The notes: a model not told the origin generated them from the letters alone. A stretch of 64,000 bases of DNA from Nitrospira sp. (GCA_016873455.1 VGXE01000005.1:1-64000); one strand, 5' to 3'; numbered from the stretch's first letter, positions 25,221 to 33,931 are shown. Numbers and translations: made by a program.

Positions 25221-27002
25221 TTATGGGGCGATCGGTTGCGGCGCCTGGGCCGCCGTCTCCTTGGCCTTGCCGATATACAGCAACCCGTCGGCCATCGAAT
25301 AGTTGAACGGCAGCTCGCAAACCACCTCGCTGATCCGCTCGTACACATGCTGATACACGCGTTCAGACTCATCCGGGGTCATGCCACCCTGGACTTCGTA
25401 GAAAAACCCAAGACTGAGATCCTCCGCCGAGGGACGCATGATACGCCGAATGCCGTACTCGGCCGGATTACTCATGATCGGCGCCTCTTTCTCCAGATCA
25501 AACAGGCAGGGCTGGCAGGAGAATCCAAGCGAGTCGTGGAGCTTCTTGTTCTCGACAATGAAGTTCATGGTGTCGAGGGCTTCCGGTTCCGTCTCCGTCG
25601 GGAATCCCACAATGATGTAGCAGTGCACCGCAATGCCGAGGTCGACGCAGTCGTCGGCGATGCGCCGGACCCATTCCTGCTTGATACCCTTCTTCATCAA
25701 ATCCATCACGCGCTGGTTAAACGACTCCAGCCCAAAGACGATCTTCAAGCAGCCGGCGTCCCGCATGGACGTCAGCAGGTCGCGCGTGAGGTTCTTTTCG
25801 AACCGCATCTCGCAGGTCCATTTGACGTCCAGCCGCTTCTCGATCATCTGCTGGCACAGCCGTTTCGTCGGCGCCAGCGCGAAACATTCGTCGGTGAAGA
25901 AGAAGTGCCGCGCGCCGTACCGTTGTGTGAGCCACTCCAATTCTTCGACTGTGCGCCCAGGATCCTTTTGCCGGAAGTTCTGATGGTCAAGCGTCAACGC
26001 GCAGAACGCGCAATCCTTGTAGTAACACCCCCGGGAAAACTGAATCGGCAGCACCGGTTCCGGCGACAAGTATCGGTCGAGCGGGAATCCGTCGTAGTTC
26101 GGCGCCGGCAATTGATTGACGTTCTCGGAATAAAACGGTTGATTGACCGTAATCTTTCCGTTTTGCCGATAAATCAAGTTCGGCACCTTACTGTAGTCTT
26201 TCTTCCCGGCCAACTGGTTCACCAATTCCAGCAACGCGGTCTCTCCTTCGAACACGATGATGTCATCAGTCAGATCGAAGAGAGTCGGGCATCGGCGAAT
26301 ATTGTCGACCAGCCGCGTAAAAATACTCCCACCGATCGTGATGTGGAGATCTGGCGCAGCTTCTTTGATCAACTTGCACAATGTCAGGCCGGGGATAATC
26401 TGGGAGGTGGCGGTGATCGAGACGCCGATCAGGTCAGGGCGGCTGTTGACGATCGAGGGAATGAACAGCTCGCGGAAAAGGCTGCGATAAGGATTTTGGG
26501 CTTCGTCACTGACGACCTTCATCAAATCCTTCGAGGAATAGATCGAGTAGTTGCTGAACTGATTGTCGACCACGGTCAGCCTGGTCGGGAAATACACGGA
26601 GGACACCAGCTCAAGCCACTTGTCGATCATGAACAGGCTAGCGCGATACGCATCCAGGTCGTAAAACCCTTCGCCTCGCAGTGTTTCCTTGGCCAGCTCG
26701 ACCCGCTCAAACAAATAGGAAAACCGGTCGAGCGAATCAGTCACTTTCGCATAATGCTCCCGGCTCCCATGCCCGGACACGCCCGACTGCACCCGTTCCA
26801 ACTCCTTCTGTTTATGGAGCAATTGCTCATGAACGCGCACGCCGTAGGACCTGGTGAGCATGCCGTCCAACAACTCGATGCCAAGATCCCGTTGAGAGAC
26901 GTTCGAGACCCCCCCCTGCCTGAGAAATCCAGTCAGTGACGGCAAACTCAAATAGGGCTGTGACGGGTGCCACGTCGGCGGGAACAATAGGGAGACGTTC
27001 AT
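25221..27002 (-). CDS. B12-binding-type radical SAM enzyme
   Basis: A 593-residue protein. The N-terminal part (about 1-260) has a Rossmann-like region of the kind that binds cobalamin in this class (DLIGVSITATSQIIPG and ITIGGSIFTRL). The radical SAM core follows with the cluster motif C-YYKD-CAFC, a Cx4CxxC form common in such proteins, near residue 325. A C-terminal region of about 130 residues is not assigned. Products of such enzymes include methylated or rearranged cofactors and peptides. It lies downstream of nxrC and a terminator, so it may have its own promoter. Its link to NXR maturation rests on position only. Confidence 0.82.
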   Translation of the reverse strand: MNVSLLFPPTWHPSQPYLSLPSLTGFLRQGGVSNVSQRDLGIELLDGMLTRSYGVRVHEQLLHKQKELERVQSGVSGHGSREHYAKVTDSLDRFSYLFERVELAKETLRGEGFYDLDAYRASLFMIDKWLELVSSVYFPTRLTVVDNQFSNYSIYSSKDLMKVVSDEAQNPYRSLFRELFIPSIVNSRPDLIGVSITATSQIIPGLTLCKLIKEAAPDLHITIGGSIFTRLVDNIRRCPTLFDLTDDIIVFEGETALLELVNQLAGKKDYSKVPNLIYRQNGKITVNQPFYSENVNQLPAPNYDGFPLDRYLSPEPVLPIQFSRGCYYKDCAFCALTLDHQNFRQKDPGRTVEELEWLTQRYGARHFFFTDECFALAPTKRLCQQMIEKRLDVKWTCEMRFEKNLTRDLLTSMRDAGCLKIVFGLESFNQRVMDLMKKGIKQEWVRRIADDCVDLGIAVHCYIIVGFPTETEPEALDTMNFIVENKKLHDSLGFSCQPCLFDLEKEAPIMSNPAEYGIRRIMRPSAEDLSLGFFYEVQGGMTPDESERVYQHVYERISEVVCELPFNYSMADGLLYIGKAKETAAQAPQPIAP

Positions 27003-27115
27003 GGTAGTGCAAATCCGGTTATGTCGACAACCCAGCGAGTTTCAAGCATAAATTCCTATGGGTTATACCTTCCCCTCTTCTTCAAATGCAACCTCGCCGA
27101 CTCGCTGAAGAATCC

Positions 27116-27173
27116 AAAAACGAAGGGCCCCGGACCCTCTCGCCACTTGCCAGTGGCGCGGTCCGAGGCCCCT
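27116..27173 (-). terminator. Rho-independent terminator after nxrC
   Basis: Read on the minus strand, GGGGCCTCGGACC pairs with GGTCCGGGGCCC across an inner GCCACT-GGC-AAGTGGC stem, and TTCGTTTTTGG follows. It lies about 45 bases after the nxrC stop and before the radical SAM start, so most nxrC transcripts should end here. Confidence 0.85.
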
Positions 27174-27215
27174 CTGTCCCTCGATGCGCTTACGCGTCCC
27201 TGTCCGGCACGCTCC

Positions 27216-28166
27216 CTACAGTTTGAGCGTAAACCAGGTGGACAGCGACTTCATTCCATTCCGCTCGATGTTGCCACCGTCCCACACGGCAAAGGCGATC
27301 GGAATCGACGCACCCGCCTTGAATTGCGTATCGTTGGCATCACCGTTTTCCAGCGTCCGCTTCACCACCACGCGCCAGGTGGGGCCGGAATACGCGCCGC
27401 CCTTGACGGCTCCGGACGGCTCCCAGACTCCGTTCCCGATCACATCCTGATGCGCTTGCGTGGTCAGGGTGCTGAACCCGTTGGCGTTCAGGTCTTCCAC
27501 CGAGCTCACCCGGAGCGTCGGGTCGGACATGATATTCCCGGACCAAATGCCTGGATTGAAGGGTCCGAGACTCCGGCCGATCCGATCAGGATAGGTCACC
27601 CCGCCGGCCGGTTCTTCATAGTAGTAGTCCCAGAAAATACCGGGGTATTGATCATCCACGTCCCAAATTCCCGCGCTGTCCTTCCCGATGTCCTTTTGCC
27701 ATTCCGCATTCCACCGCCAGATGTTGGTGGTGCCGCCCGATTGTCCCATGCACTGGAACGGTGGGGCACCGGCGACGTTGACCGGGAACATCACAGCGAC
27801 CTGGTCCCGGAAATCCTGCGGGCCGATCGTCGTATCATTCTTGGTCTGGTCGATCCACTCCAAACGCAACCCGATTTCCTTGCCGTTCGTCATCGCCTTC
27901 ACAAACACCGACTGCACCGAGATGTTCGGGTGCATCGGGGTGGTGATCAGCTGGCCGCTCAACGGCACCACGACGCCCGGCACGCTCTCCCACACCGGGT
28001 TGGCACCGTCCATCGGGATCGGGCCCTTGACGGATTTGGCCGGGATTGTGACCGGCTGGCTGACGGCCAGCGGCACCTGTCCAACGGTCAGCATGGCGCC
28101 GACTGCCAGGACAGAGAGCAGAATGGCAAACACCAATCCTTTATTGGTCGTCTGCAATACGCGCAT
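27216..28166 (-). CDS. nxrC: Nitrite oxidoreductase gamma subunit-like protein (NxrC)
   Basis: A 316-residue exported protein with a signal peptide (about 8-38) and a complete type II DMSO-reductase heme-b gamma domain. Recognisable segments are PLSGQLITTP, EWIDQTKND, a CMGQSGGTTNIW stretch, RVSSVEDLNANGFSTLTT and the terminal KSLSTWFTLKL. It carries an approximately 50-residue aromatic-rich insert (DDQYPGIFWDYYYEE) that the 20756 paralogue lacks. In nitrite oxidation NxrC is thought to take electrons from the NxrB iron-sulfur chain to a cytochrome. The ATG at 28166 was chosen because AGGAGG lies about 10 bases upstream; the ATG at 28175 touches that site. Genes for a TorD-like chaperone and a ferredoxin precede it. 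Confidence 0.85.
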   Translation of the reverse strand: MRVLQTTNKGLVFAILLSVLAVGAMLTVGQVPLAVSQPVTIPAKSVKGPIPMDGANPVWESVPGVVVPLSGQLITTPMHPNISVQSVFVKAMTNGKEIGLRLEWIDQTKNDTTIGPQDFRDQVAVMFPVNVAGAPPFQCMGQSGGTTNIWRWNAEWQKDIGKDSAGIWDVDDQYPGIFWDYYYEEPAGGVTYPDRIGRSLGPFNPGIWSGNIMSDPTLRVSSVEDLNANGFSTLTTQAHQDVIGNGVWEPSGAVKGGAYSGPTWRVVVKRTLENGDANDTQFKAGASIPIAFAVWDGGNIERNGMKSLSTWFTLKL

Positions 28167-28242
28167 AAGACTCATCCCTCCTCTTTAAACAAATGTTGCA
28201 CGCCTTGAATCGATTGCCTGTCTCGTTCGGGACGGACGGCGC

Positions 28243-29214
28243 TTAGGCGGTTCCGACCGGCCCCTTCTCTTCCTTGTCCTTGCCCTTCTCCTTCGAATCC
28301 ATAAACGACTGGGCGCCCACCTCGTTTAGCAGCAAGCTCAATTCGTTCCCCTGATCCTGCGCGCCACACTCATAGGTCTGACCTTCCGGAGCATTGAAGG
28401 TCGCCGGCCGGTAATCGGTTTCTGTATAGGGCTGGGGAGCAACGCCCATGTAGGCGGCCTCAAATTCCATCCACTCGGCCGTCATGTCAGCCACCAATTT
28501 GAAGAGACCGGAATCCGCCTTCTTGGCCAACATCCGGCAAAAGAGCGGCACCCAGCGGCCGATGTGATTCTTGACGAATTTTTTCTGGGCATCGACGACA
28601 ATCTGCGTCTTCTCCGCGCCGTCGTGGCAGCGCGAAAAGGACTCTTTGTAGGCCAGAAAATGCATGAACTCGAATTCGACGCTGAGATGATCCAGCCGCT
28701 CGTGAATGTCTTTGGAGAGCTCCACACCGAACGCCTTGTAAAAGCCGGCGATATCGCCCATCACATGCGACTGGGCGAACACGTGATCGTTGCCGAACAG
28801 CGTTTCGTAGGGCGGACAGTCGAGCGTGATCACGTTGCTGAACACGCGGCGATGTTCCGACTGCAAGTCACTGAGTTGCCAATTGGAACATTCGGAGGCC
28901 ACCAGGGCTTCGGCAAGATCCACCTGCCGCTTCAGCGCATCCAGCTTCTGCGCCGCGCGCTCCCCCCCTTGCCCATCCAGCATCGCCTTCAATGTATCCA
29001 ATGCCGCGCGGCCATCCTCGACGAATTCCCCGGACCTGAGGTAGTCGAGAAATTCCTCGTCTTCCGGATACAGCAGGCTCCAGGAAATCAGCAGATAGAG
29101 TTTGCTGCGGTTGAGAGCACGTTCGACCGCGGGAGAATCTTTCAGGGCAATAGGGCCCGGCAGTACGGCAGCAGGGGCTACAACCGCGTTGGGCACCGGC
29201 TGGTTACTGGCCAT
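28243..29214 (-). CDS. TorD/NarJ-family molybdoenzyme chaperone
   Basis: A 323-residue all-helical protein. The family core includes LDCPPYETLFGNDHVF, DIAGFYKAFGVEL, and the run HLSVEFEFMHFLAYKE, all typical of TorD/DmsD/NarJ chaperones. These hold the Mo catalytic subunit until its cofactor is loaded and export can occur. A C-terminal extension of about 90 residues ends in a Lys/Glu-rich tail and is longer than usual. The ATG at 29214 has GAGGA 7 bases upstream. Its client is probably an NxrA-type subunit encoded elsewhere, given the adjacent nxrC. Confidence 0.88.
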   Translation of the reverse strand: MASNQPVPNAVVAPAAVLPGPIALKDSPAVERALNRSKLYLLISWSLLYPEDEEFLDYLRSGEFVEDGRAALDTLKAMLDGQGGERAAQKLDALKRQVDLAEALVASECSNWQLSDLQSEHRRVFSNVITLDCPPYETLFGNDHVFAQSHVMGDIAGFYKAFGVELSKDIHERLDHLSVEFEFMHFLAYKESFSRCHDGAEKTQIVVDAQKKFVKNHIGRWVPLFCRMLAKKADSGLFKLVADMTAEWMEFEAAYMGVAPQPYTETDYRPATFNAPEGQTYECGAQDQGNELSLLLNEVGAQSFMDSKEKGKDKEEKGPVGTA

Positions 29215-29411
29215 CACACGATCCTCGTCGCGCTACGCCCACTCAAACTTCGATGACCCATTGGTGTCCACGGGAGGTCCGTTGACAGGCCTTTCCCGTC
29301 CAGAGAAGCACTGGTATGTATATGAAATGGCTCAGGCGAAGTCAAGGGCGAACTGCATCCGCTCTCGGGCTTTGAGCCTGTCTCGTTCATGGCTGTTTTA
29401 CAAAACCCCGC

Positions 29412-29996
29412 TCACGCAAGACGGGCCGGCTGGACACGAATCGCCACATGATCGTTGACGGTCTTACATACCATTTCGCAGATTCCGCACCCGACGCACG
29501 TTTCTACCACAACGGCCAATTGCATCGACCCAAAATCCATCGTCAGCGCATGCACCGGGCATTTGGACACACAGGCGTGACAGCCTTGCCCAGCGGTACA
29601 GAGCCGATGGGAGATCACCGCCGTGCCCATCTGCACGTCAGCCACACTCTCGACCGGCTCCAAAGCCCCGGTCGCACAGGATGCGATACAGGGCAAGTCC
29701 TCACACAACAGGCAGGGTGAGTGGTCCGCGAAGAGGATAGGCGTCCCATCCCGTTCATGCAGTTGAATCGCACCCGGTGGACAGGCCTTGACGCAATCGC
29801 CGCATAGCGTGCACCGTTCGAGGAAAATCGGCTCTCCGACGGCGCCCGGTGGGCGCAACCAATCGGTACGAACCGGTGCTGGAGCCGGCGCCTGAGCCGC
29901 ATCAGCCTCTTTGGAAAATTCCAGCGCCGCTTTTGCCATCGAGCGGGCGGAATCCGTGATGAACTGGCGCCGGCCGTATGAAGAATCAGTCGCCAT
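29412..29996 (-). CDS. NapF/NapG-like ferredoxin with four 4Fe-4S motifs
   Basis: A 194-residue polyferredoxin. Four cysteine groups follow one another: CTLCGDCVKACP, CLLCEDLPCIASC, CTAGQGCHACVSKCP and CVGCGICEMVC. This arrangement resembles NapF and NapG, which help assemble or feed periplasmic nitrate reductase. The N terminus has GRRQFI, a weak twin-arginine-like motif, but what follows is not clearly hydrophobic, so export is uncertain. The ATG at 29996 has AAGGA 10 bases upstream. It lies between the TorD-like chaperone and the HELMH protein on one strand. Confidence 0.86.
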   Translation of the reverse strand: MATDSSYGRRQFITDSARSMAKAALEFSKEADAAQAPAPAPVRTDWLRPPGAVGEPIFLERCTLCGDCVKACPPGAIQLHERDGTPILFADHSPCLLCEDLPCIASCATGALEPVESVADVQMGTAVISHRLCTAGQGCHACVSKCPVHALTMDFGSMQLAVVVETCVGCGICEMVCKTVNDHVAIRVQPARLA

Positions 29997-30013
29997 GGTT
30001 GTGAATTTCCTTG

Positions 30014-30139
30014 GAGGAGGGTCAAACAGGCCGTTCGGCAAGGCCACAGGCAAGGCAAGAACCGCAGGCGTACCTTCGGAGGTACGTTGAGGATTCTTGC
30101 GAGCCGAGAACGCAGCCGGCGGCCTGTTTCACCCTCCTC
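30014..30139. repeat. 126-bp double-nested hairpin element
   Basis: Outer arms GAGGAGGGTCAAACAGGCCG and CGGCCTGTTTCACCCTCCTC are reverse complements with one mismatch. Inside, GGCAAGAACCGCAGGCGTACC pairs with GGTACGTTGAGGATTCTTGC around a TTCG loop (GTACC-TTCG-GGTAC core, written GTACCTTCGGAGGTAC). The element ends just before the stop codon of the HELMH-protein gene and could act as a terminator or REP-type repeat. No second copy was noticed in this window. Confidence 0.8.
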
Positions 30140-30141
30140 AT

Positions 30142-31140
30142 CTAAGTCACGCCATCGGCACGCAGCTTATACACCTCCACACACCGGTCACAGGCACCGA
30201 ATTCCACGTCCCATCCCGGATGATTCTCGCGGATAAAATCGAGCACGTAGGGTTCGATCTTGGTCGCCATATCTTCGACCCATGAATACGTGGGGAAACG
30301 GCACAGCGGACAGGGGAACCCCGGCATGAGCATGATCTTGTTTTCGCTCTCCGGCACCTCGCCCCCCTCGACGTCAACGGCACGATCCAGGACGCGGAGC
30401 GTGTCAGTCGCCATTTCGATCAACTCGGAATGGGTGAAGTACGACGTCTGCCACAACCCCTCGAAGACCGATTTCAGCTGAAGCGGGGGAATCTTGCGAT
30501 ACCAGGAACGGAACTCCTTGAACCGTGCCTCCTTGCTCAACATCGGTTCTTGACCGATGGCCACCAACCGGCTGTCCACACTCAAACTCCAGAGCACCCG
30601 ATAGCGCTGCAAGATGAGCGTTTCTTCGCCGGGATTCTGCCCCACCTTCGTATCCGGATCGTACCCGAACTGGGGATCGATCATGTCGGAGATGTGCATC
30701 AGCTCATGGCGGCAATAGCGTGTCAGTGCCGGGTCGTAGAACCGTCGCGGAATCAGCTTAATCCCGACCCCTTTCATCCCCTTGTCCTCGAACGCGCGTG
30801 CCAAATCCTTTTCGACCGACCCCCACTTGCGCAGAATATCGACCCCTTCCTGATCTTCCTTCAGCACGCCCTTGACCAGTACGATCCCGACCTGCTCCTT
30901 CAGCAGCGGATACTCATTGAACGAATCGCGGATGATGTCCGAGAATCCCCAGATGCCGAAGAGATACTGATACAGCTTCTTGAATTCTCCCTCCCGATCT
31001 TCGAGCATGAATTTCTCGTAGATCGGGTCGGCGTGCTCATGAAATTCCTTGTAATAGGTCGGATCCCCCTCCCGTTCCGTTTTCTCGATGAAGGAGTCGA
31101 TGACTTCCTGAAGCAATGCGGGCTGAAACCTGATTTCCAT
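30142..31140 (-). CDS. Putative metalloprotein with HExxH and split CxxC motifs
   Basis: A 332-residue soluble protein that I do not recognise. It has a HELMH motif in the context YCRHELMHISDMIDPQFGYDP, which could bind zinc as in metallopeptidases. Its last third has CPLC and, about 45 residues later, CDRC, together a likely zinc ribbon. The rest is rich in helices with many acidic and aromatic residues. No signal peptide is seen. The ATG at 31140 has GAGGAG 4 bases upstream; the frame is open to 31296 without support. It leads the ferredoxin-chaperone-nxrC series, so a role in cofactor insertion or proteolytic maturation of the Mo enzyme is possible but unproven. Confidence 0.68.
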   Translation of the reverse strand: MEIRFQPALLQEVIDSFIEKTEREGDPTYYKEFHEHADPIYEKFMLEDREGEFKKLYQYLFGIWGFSDIIRDSFNEYPLLKEQVGIVLVKGVLKEDQEGVDILRKWGSVEKDLARAFEDKGMKGVGIKLIPRRFYDPALTRYCRHELMHISDMIDPQFGYDPDTKVGQNPGEETLILQRYRVLWSLSVDSRLVAIGQEPMLSKEARFKEFRSWYRKIPPLQLKSVFEGLWQTSYFTHSELIEMATDTLRVLDRAVDVEGGEVPESENKIMLMPGFPCPLCRFPTYSWVEDMATKIEPYVLDFIRENHPGWDVEFGACDRCVEVYKLRADGVT

Positions 31141-31323
31141 GAAGCTCCTCGATGAGTGGGAGTAACGACCAGCAGGGATCGCCCCGCGACAAACCGGCAA
31201 TCCTGTTGGCTCTACGAGTCGGCTTGACTTGCCTGCGAAGCATCTCTTACGATCCCGCAGACGCCGTGAAATTATACCGGCCTCGCCGATTCGCAATCAA
31301 GGACCTGAGAGACTGGACGCTGC

Positions 31324-32421
31324 ATGAGCGAACACACAATGACACCACCGCTGTCGAACGCACGGCCCGGATCGCCGGCCACTTCGACTCCACATTCGTC
31401 AATTGATTTCCTGGACTATTGGAACCGCGACTGCCGAGAGGTCCGCACGTTTCGCGGACACTCCCATGGCATCTGGACCGTCGCCTTCTCACCAGACGGA
31501 TTGACCCTCGCCAGCGGTGGCGCGGAACGCCTCGTCCGCATGTGGGACATTGAAACCGGACGGCTTTTGCGATCGCTACGCGGCCACACGAACGATATTC
31601 GCGCCATCGTGTTCACCCCGGACGGACAGACCCTTGCCACCGGCAGCGAAGACCGCACCATCCGCTTGTGGAACGGCAAGACCGGCGAGCCGACAAAATT
31701 GCTCTTCACGCGATACGATCACAATGTGTGCAGTCTATCGCTATCGCCTGATGGATTGATGCTCGCCCGTGGCAGCCACAACAAAGACATCAAGATCTGG
31801 GAAGTCACGACCGGCACCGAACTGATGACTCTGCTCGGTAAGGACGAATATGACCATCACTGGTCCGTCTGCGTCGCGTTTTCACCGGACGGCATTCATC
31901 TGGCCAGTGGGACCGATATCGGCAAAATCAAGATTTGGGAAGTGCTGCCGAGCGGGGAAGAAAAGCTGCTGCACGACGGGCACTGGCGGCGCGGCGTCGA
32001 GGATTCGACCGAAACGCGCGGGTACTTCATCGAAGACGACGGTGGATTCCAAAAGCCGATGGACTACTGGATCGGCGCCATGGCCTTCACCCCGGACGCC
32101 AAGACGCTGATTACCGGCAGCCGGGACAAAACCATTAAGCTCTTCGAGATGCCCCAGTGTGTGGAGAAGAAAGCGCTCACCGGCCACACCGGGTGGGTCC
32201 GTAGCTTGGCCGTATCGCCGGACGGGAAAGTGCTCGTCAGCGCGGGCGACGACCAGACCATCAAGTTCTGGGATCTTGCCACCGGCCGCAACTTCAGAAC
32301 CGTCAAGGGCCACGCCGGCGGTGTACGGTGCGTGGCGTTTTCACCCGACGGCCGCCGACTCGCCAGCGCCTCTTGGGACCGAACCATCAAGTTGTGGGAA
32401 GGCGGAGCGGCCGCAGAGTAA
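31324..32421 (+). CDS. WD40-repeat protein
   Basis: A 365-residue propeller of about seven WD40 blades with repeated units such as VAFSPDGLTLASGGAERLVRMWD and the final SPDGRRLASASWDRTIKLW. Two blades carry inserts, around YDHHWSVCVAF and a stretch with EDDGGFQKPMDYWIGAM. It has no signal peptide, enzyme domain or membrane helix, so it is probably a cytoplasmic protein-binding platform. Its promoter region is shared with the divergent HELMH gene. Partner unknown. Confidence 0.86.
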   Translation: MSEHTMTPPLSNARPGSPATSTPHSSIDFLDYWNRDCREVRTFRGHSHGIWTVAFSPDGLTLASGGAERLVRMWDIETGRLLRSLRGHTNDIRAIVFTPDGQTLATGSEDRTIRLWNGKTGEPTKLLFTRYDHNVCSLSLSPDGLMLARGSHNKDIKIWEVTTGTELMTLLGKDEYDHHWSVCVAFSPDGIHLASGTDIGKIKIWEVLPSGEEKLLHDGHWRRGVEDSTETRGYFIEDDGGFQKPMDYWIGAMAFTPDAKTLITGSRDKTIKLFEMPQCVEKKALTGHTGWVRSLAVSPDGKVLVSAGDDQTIKFWDLATGRNFRTVKGHAGGVRCVAFSPDGRRLASASWDRTIKLWEGGAAAE

Positions 32422-32445
32422 TAGACGCTCCCGTACCGACATTGC

Positions 32446-33168
32446 TCAGTTCGGCGCGATTTCGTAGACCAGCGTCACCGTCGCTTCAACCTTTAGTTCA
32501 CCAGAAGAAATCGGCATATCTCCTGCGCTCGACTCCATGGCCATCCGTGCCATCGCCACCGCAGGCCTGACGACATGGCCTCCTTCGTTGACCGATAATA
32601 CCCGCACGAGCTTGACGTGCAGCGCCTCGCTCAGCACGGCCGCCTTCTGGCGGGCCTTGTCGGCAGCAAGTTTCAACGCACTCAGCCGCACCGGTTGTTC
32701 ATCGCGCAACCCCCAGTGCAATCCCTGAAAGTTGTTCGCCCCGGCCTTCAAGACTTCCTCGATCACCGTCCCGACCTTGTCGAGGGCGCGGATTTCCACG
32801 GTCACCATATTGCTGATGACATAACCGATAATTTCCGGTGACGCAGGGGGCGAATCTGTGGGCCGGGTGGATGGCGGACGATAGTGCGGGGACACCGTAA
32901 AGGATGAGGTCTGAATGCGCTCCTTGTCGATCTGCAACTCTCGCAGCCGTTCCATCACTTTACCCATGATGGAGGCGTTCCGCCTCTGTGCCTCCGTGAG
33001 CGATTTGCCGGCGGTCTCTAAGCCAAACGTCACATAGGCGGTATCCGGAACATGCGGAACCATCCCCGTATCGCTCACGGTGAGCGTTGGCGTCCCGGCT
33101 CTCACCTCATCATACGCCTGTGCCGCAACCGGATATCCCAGCAGCACCAGCAACCAGACGATCACCAT
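32446..33168 (-). CDS. SIMPL/DUF541-domain exported protein
   Basis: A 240-residue protein with a signal peptide (MVIVWLLVLLGYPVAAQA) and a DUF541 (SIMPL) domain. Typical segments are DTAYVTFGLETAGKSLTEAQ, NMVTVEIRALDKVGTVI and LKLAADKARQKAAVLSEAL. E. coli YggE and mammalian SIMPL are relatives, and YggE-like proteins are linked to envelope stress and oxidative stress. The ATG at 33168 has AAGGAGG 6 bases upstream. It is convergent with the WD40 gene, with 24 bases between the stops. Confidence 0.87.
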   Translation of the reverse strand: MVIVWLLVLLGYPVAAQAYDEVRAGTPTLTVSDTGMVPHVPDTAYVTFGLETAGKSLTEAQRRNASIMGKVMERLRELQIDKERIQTSSFTVSPHYRPPSTRPTDSPPASPEIIGYVISNMVTVEIRALDKVGTVIEEVLKAGANNFQGLHWGLRDEQPVRLSALKLAADKARQKAAVLSEALHVKLVRVLSVNEGGHVVRPAVAMARMAMESSAGDMPISSGELKVEATVTLVYEIAPN

Positions 33169-33931
33169 GCTTCGCCTCCTTTTCCGAATACTACTGCTGC
33201 ACACCATCATTTCTCTCGCCTCTCGCCTCTTATCCGGTCAGCTTGGTGTCGGCTCATGTATCTTCTGAATCTCACATGAGAAACTTTTCCACTCAACCGA
33301 CGGCGGATAATCCTGTTGGGAACATGAAGAGCGACAGAATTTCAATCAATTGCGAGGTACCGCCTTTGGCATCAACCAACTCTACCCCCATCTTCTGTGG
33401 ATAAGCCTGTGCACAACTTCATCGGCTATCGTAAAAGAGCAAGGATTGAGCAGTCATTTCTGCAAAGTGCCCACTTTTTAAGCGTCCGCTTCCAGTGAAT
33501 GCCGACACCATATCTAGTGGCTCATCGAAAGAATTTCTGCTTTCTGACACATTTTTCTGAGTATTCCCGTTGACAGTCACGAATCGACGCTACTAGAGCG
33601 TGCTTCGCGATGAGCACCGCCGAAACTATCCACAGCCACAATGGTTTTTGGGCGACCACAGCCCGATTCGCTGACCTGGAGCGAGGGTTTGAATCTGTCA
33701 AGAGTTGCGCAGAAAATCCTTCCACGCGGCTCAGTCCAGAGACCGGAAGAAAATCATTCACTTGTGACAACCCCCAGTCGCGGTGAGCTGCTTGAAACTA
33801 TTCTCCTTCGCCGAATACCCCGTAGCTTGCTACGGGGATGAAGGCCAGGAGAACCCTCCGTAGCCTTAGCGAAGGAGGGTAATGGCTTCGGAGAATTTCG
33901 CAAGATACCCCGCAGCTTGCTGCGGGGAGCT
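33169..33931. other. Long non-coding region with hairpin repeats and DnaA-box-like words
   Basis: About 760 bases with no convincing gene. It contains a perfect TTATCCACA on the minus strand (33396-33404), a near match CTATCCACA (33626-33634) and, toward the end, a pair of perfect 20-bp hairpins. Short open frames here (for example on the minus strand 33522-33770) lack ribosome sites and recognisable motifs. The region separates the SIMPL gene from the conserved 58-aa gene. Confidence 0.5.
33818..33927. repeat. Paired perfect palindromes flanking a CCCTCC...GGAGGG stem
   Basis: CCCCGTAGC-TT-GCTACGGGG (33818-33837) and CCCCGCAGC-TT-GCTGCGGGG (33908-33927) are perfect hairpins that differ in two compensating positions. 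Between them, CCCTCC and GGAGGG frame a third, weaker stem. The second palindrome is followed on the plus strand by a run of T. Compensating changes show that pairing, not exact sequence, is kept. This fits REP-type repeats or paired terminators. Confidence 0.8.

Noticed and set aside
25236-26939. Long plus-strand open frame (567 aa) antisense to the radical SAM gene
   Set aside because: Arg/His-rich shadow of a real GC-rich gene with no domain.
33396-33404. Replication origin
   Set aside because: Only one perfect DnaA box, no dnaA/dnaN/gyrB neighbourhood, and no strand switch in gene direction.
33522-33770. Minus-strand open frame of 82 aa in the long gap
   Set aside because: No ribosome site, no motif, unusual composition.
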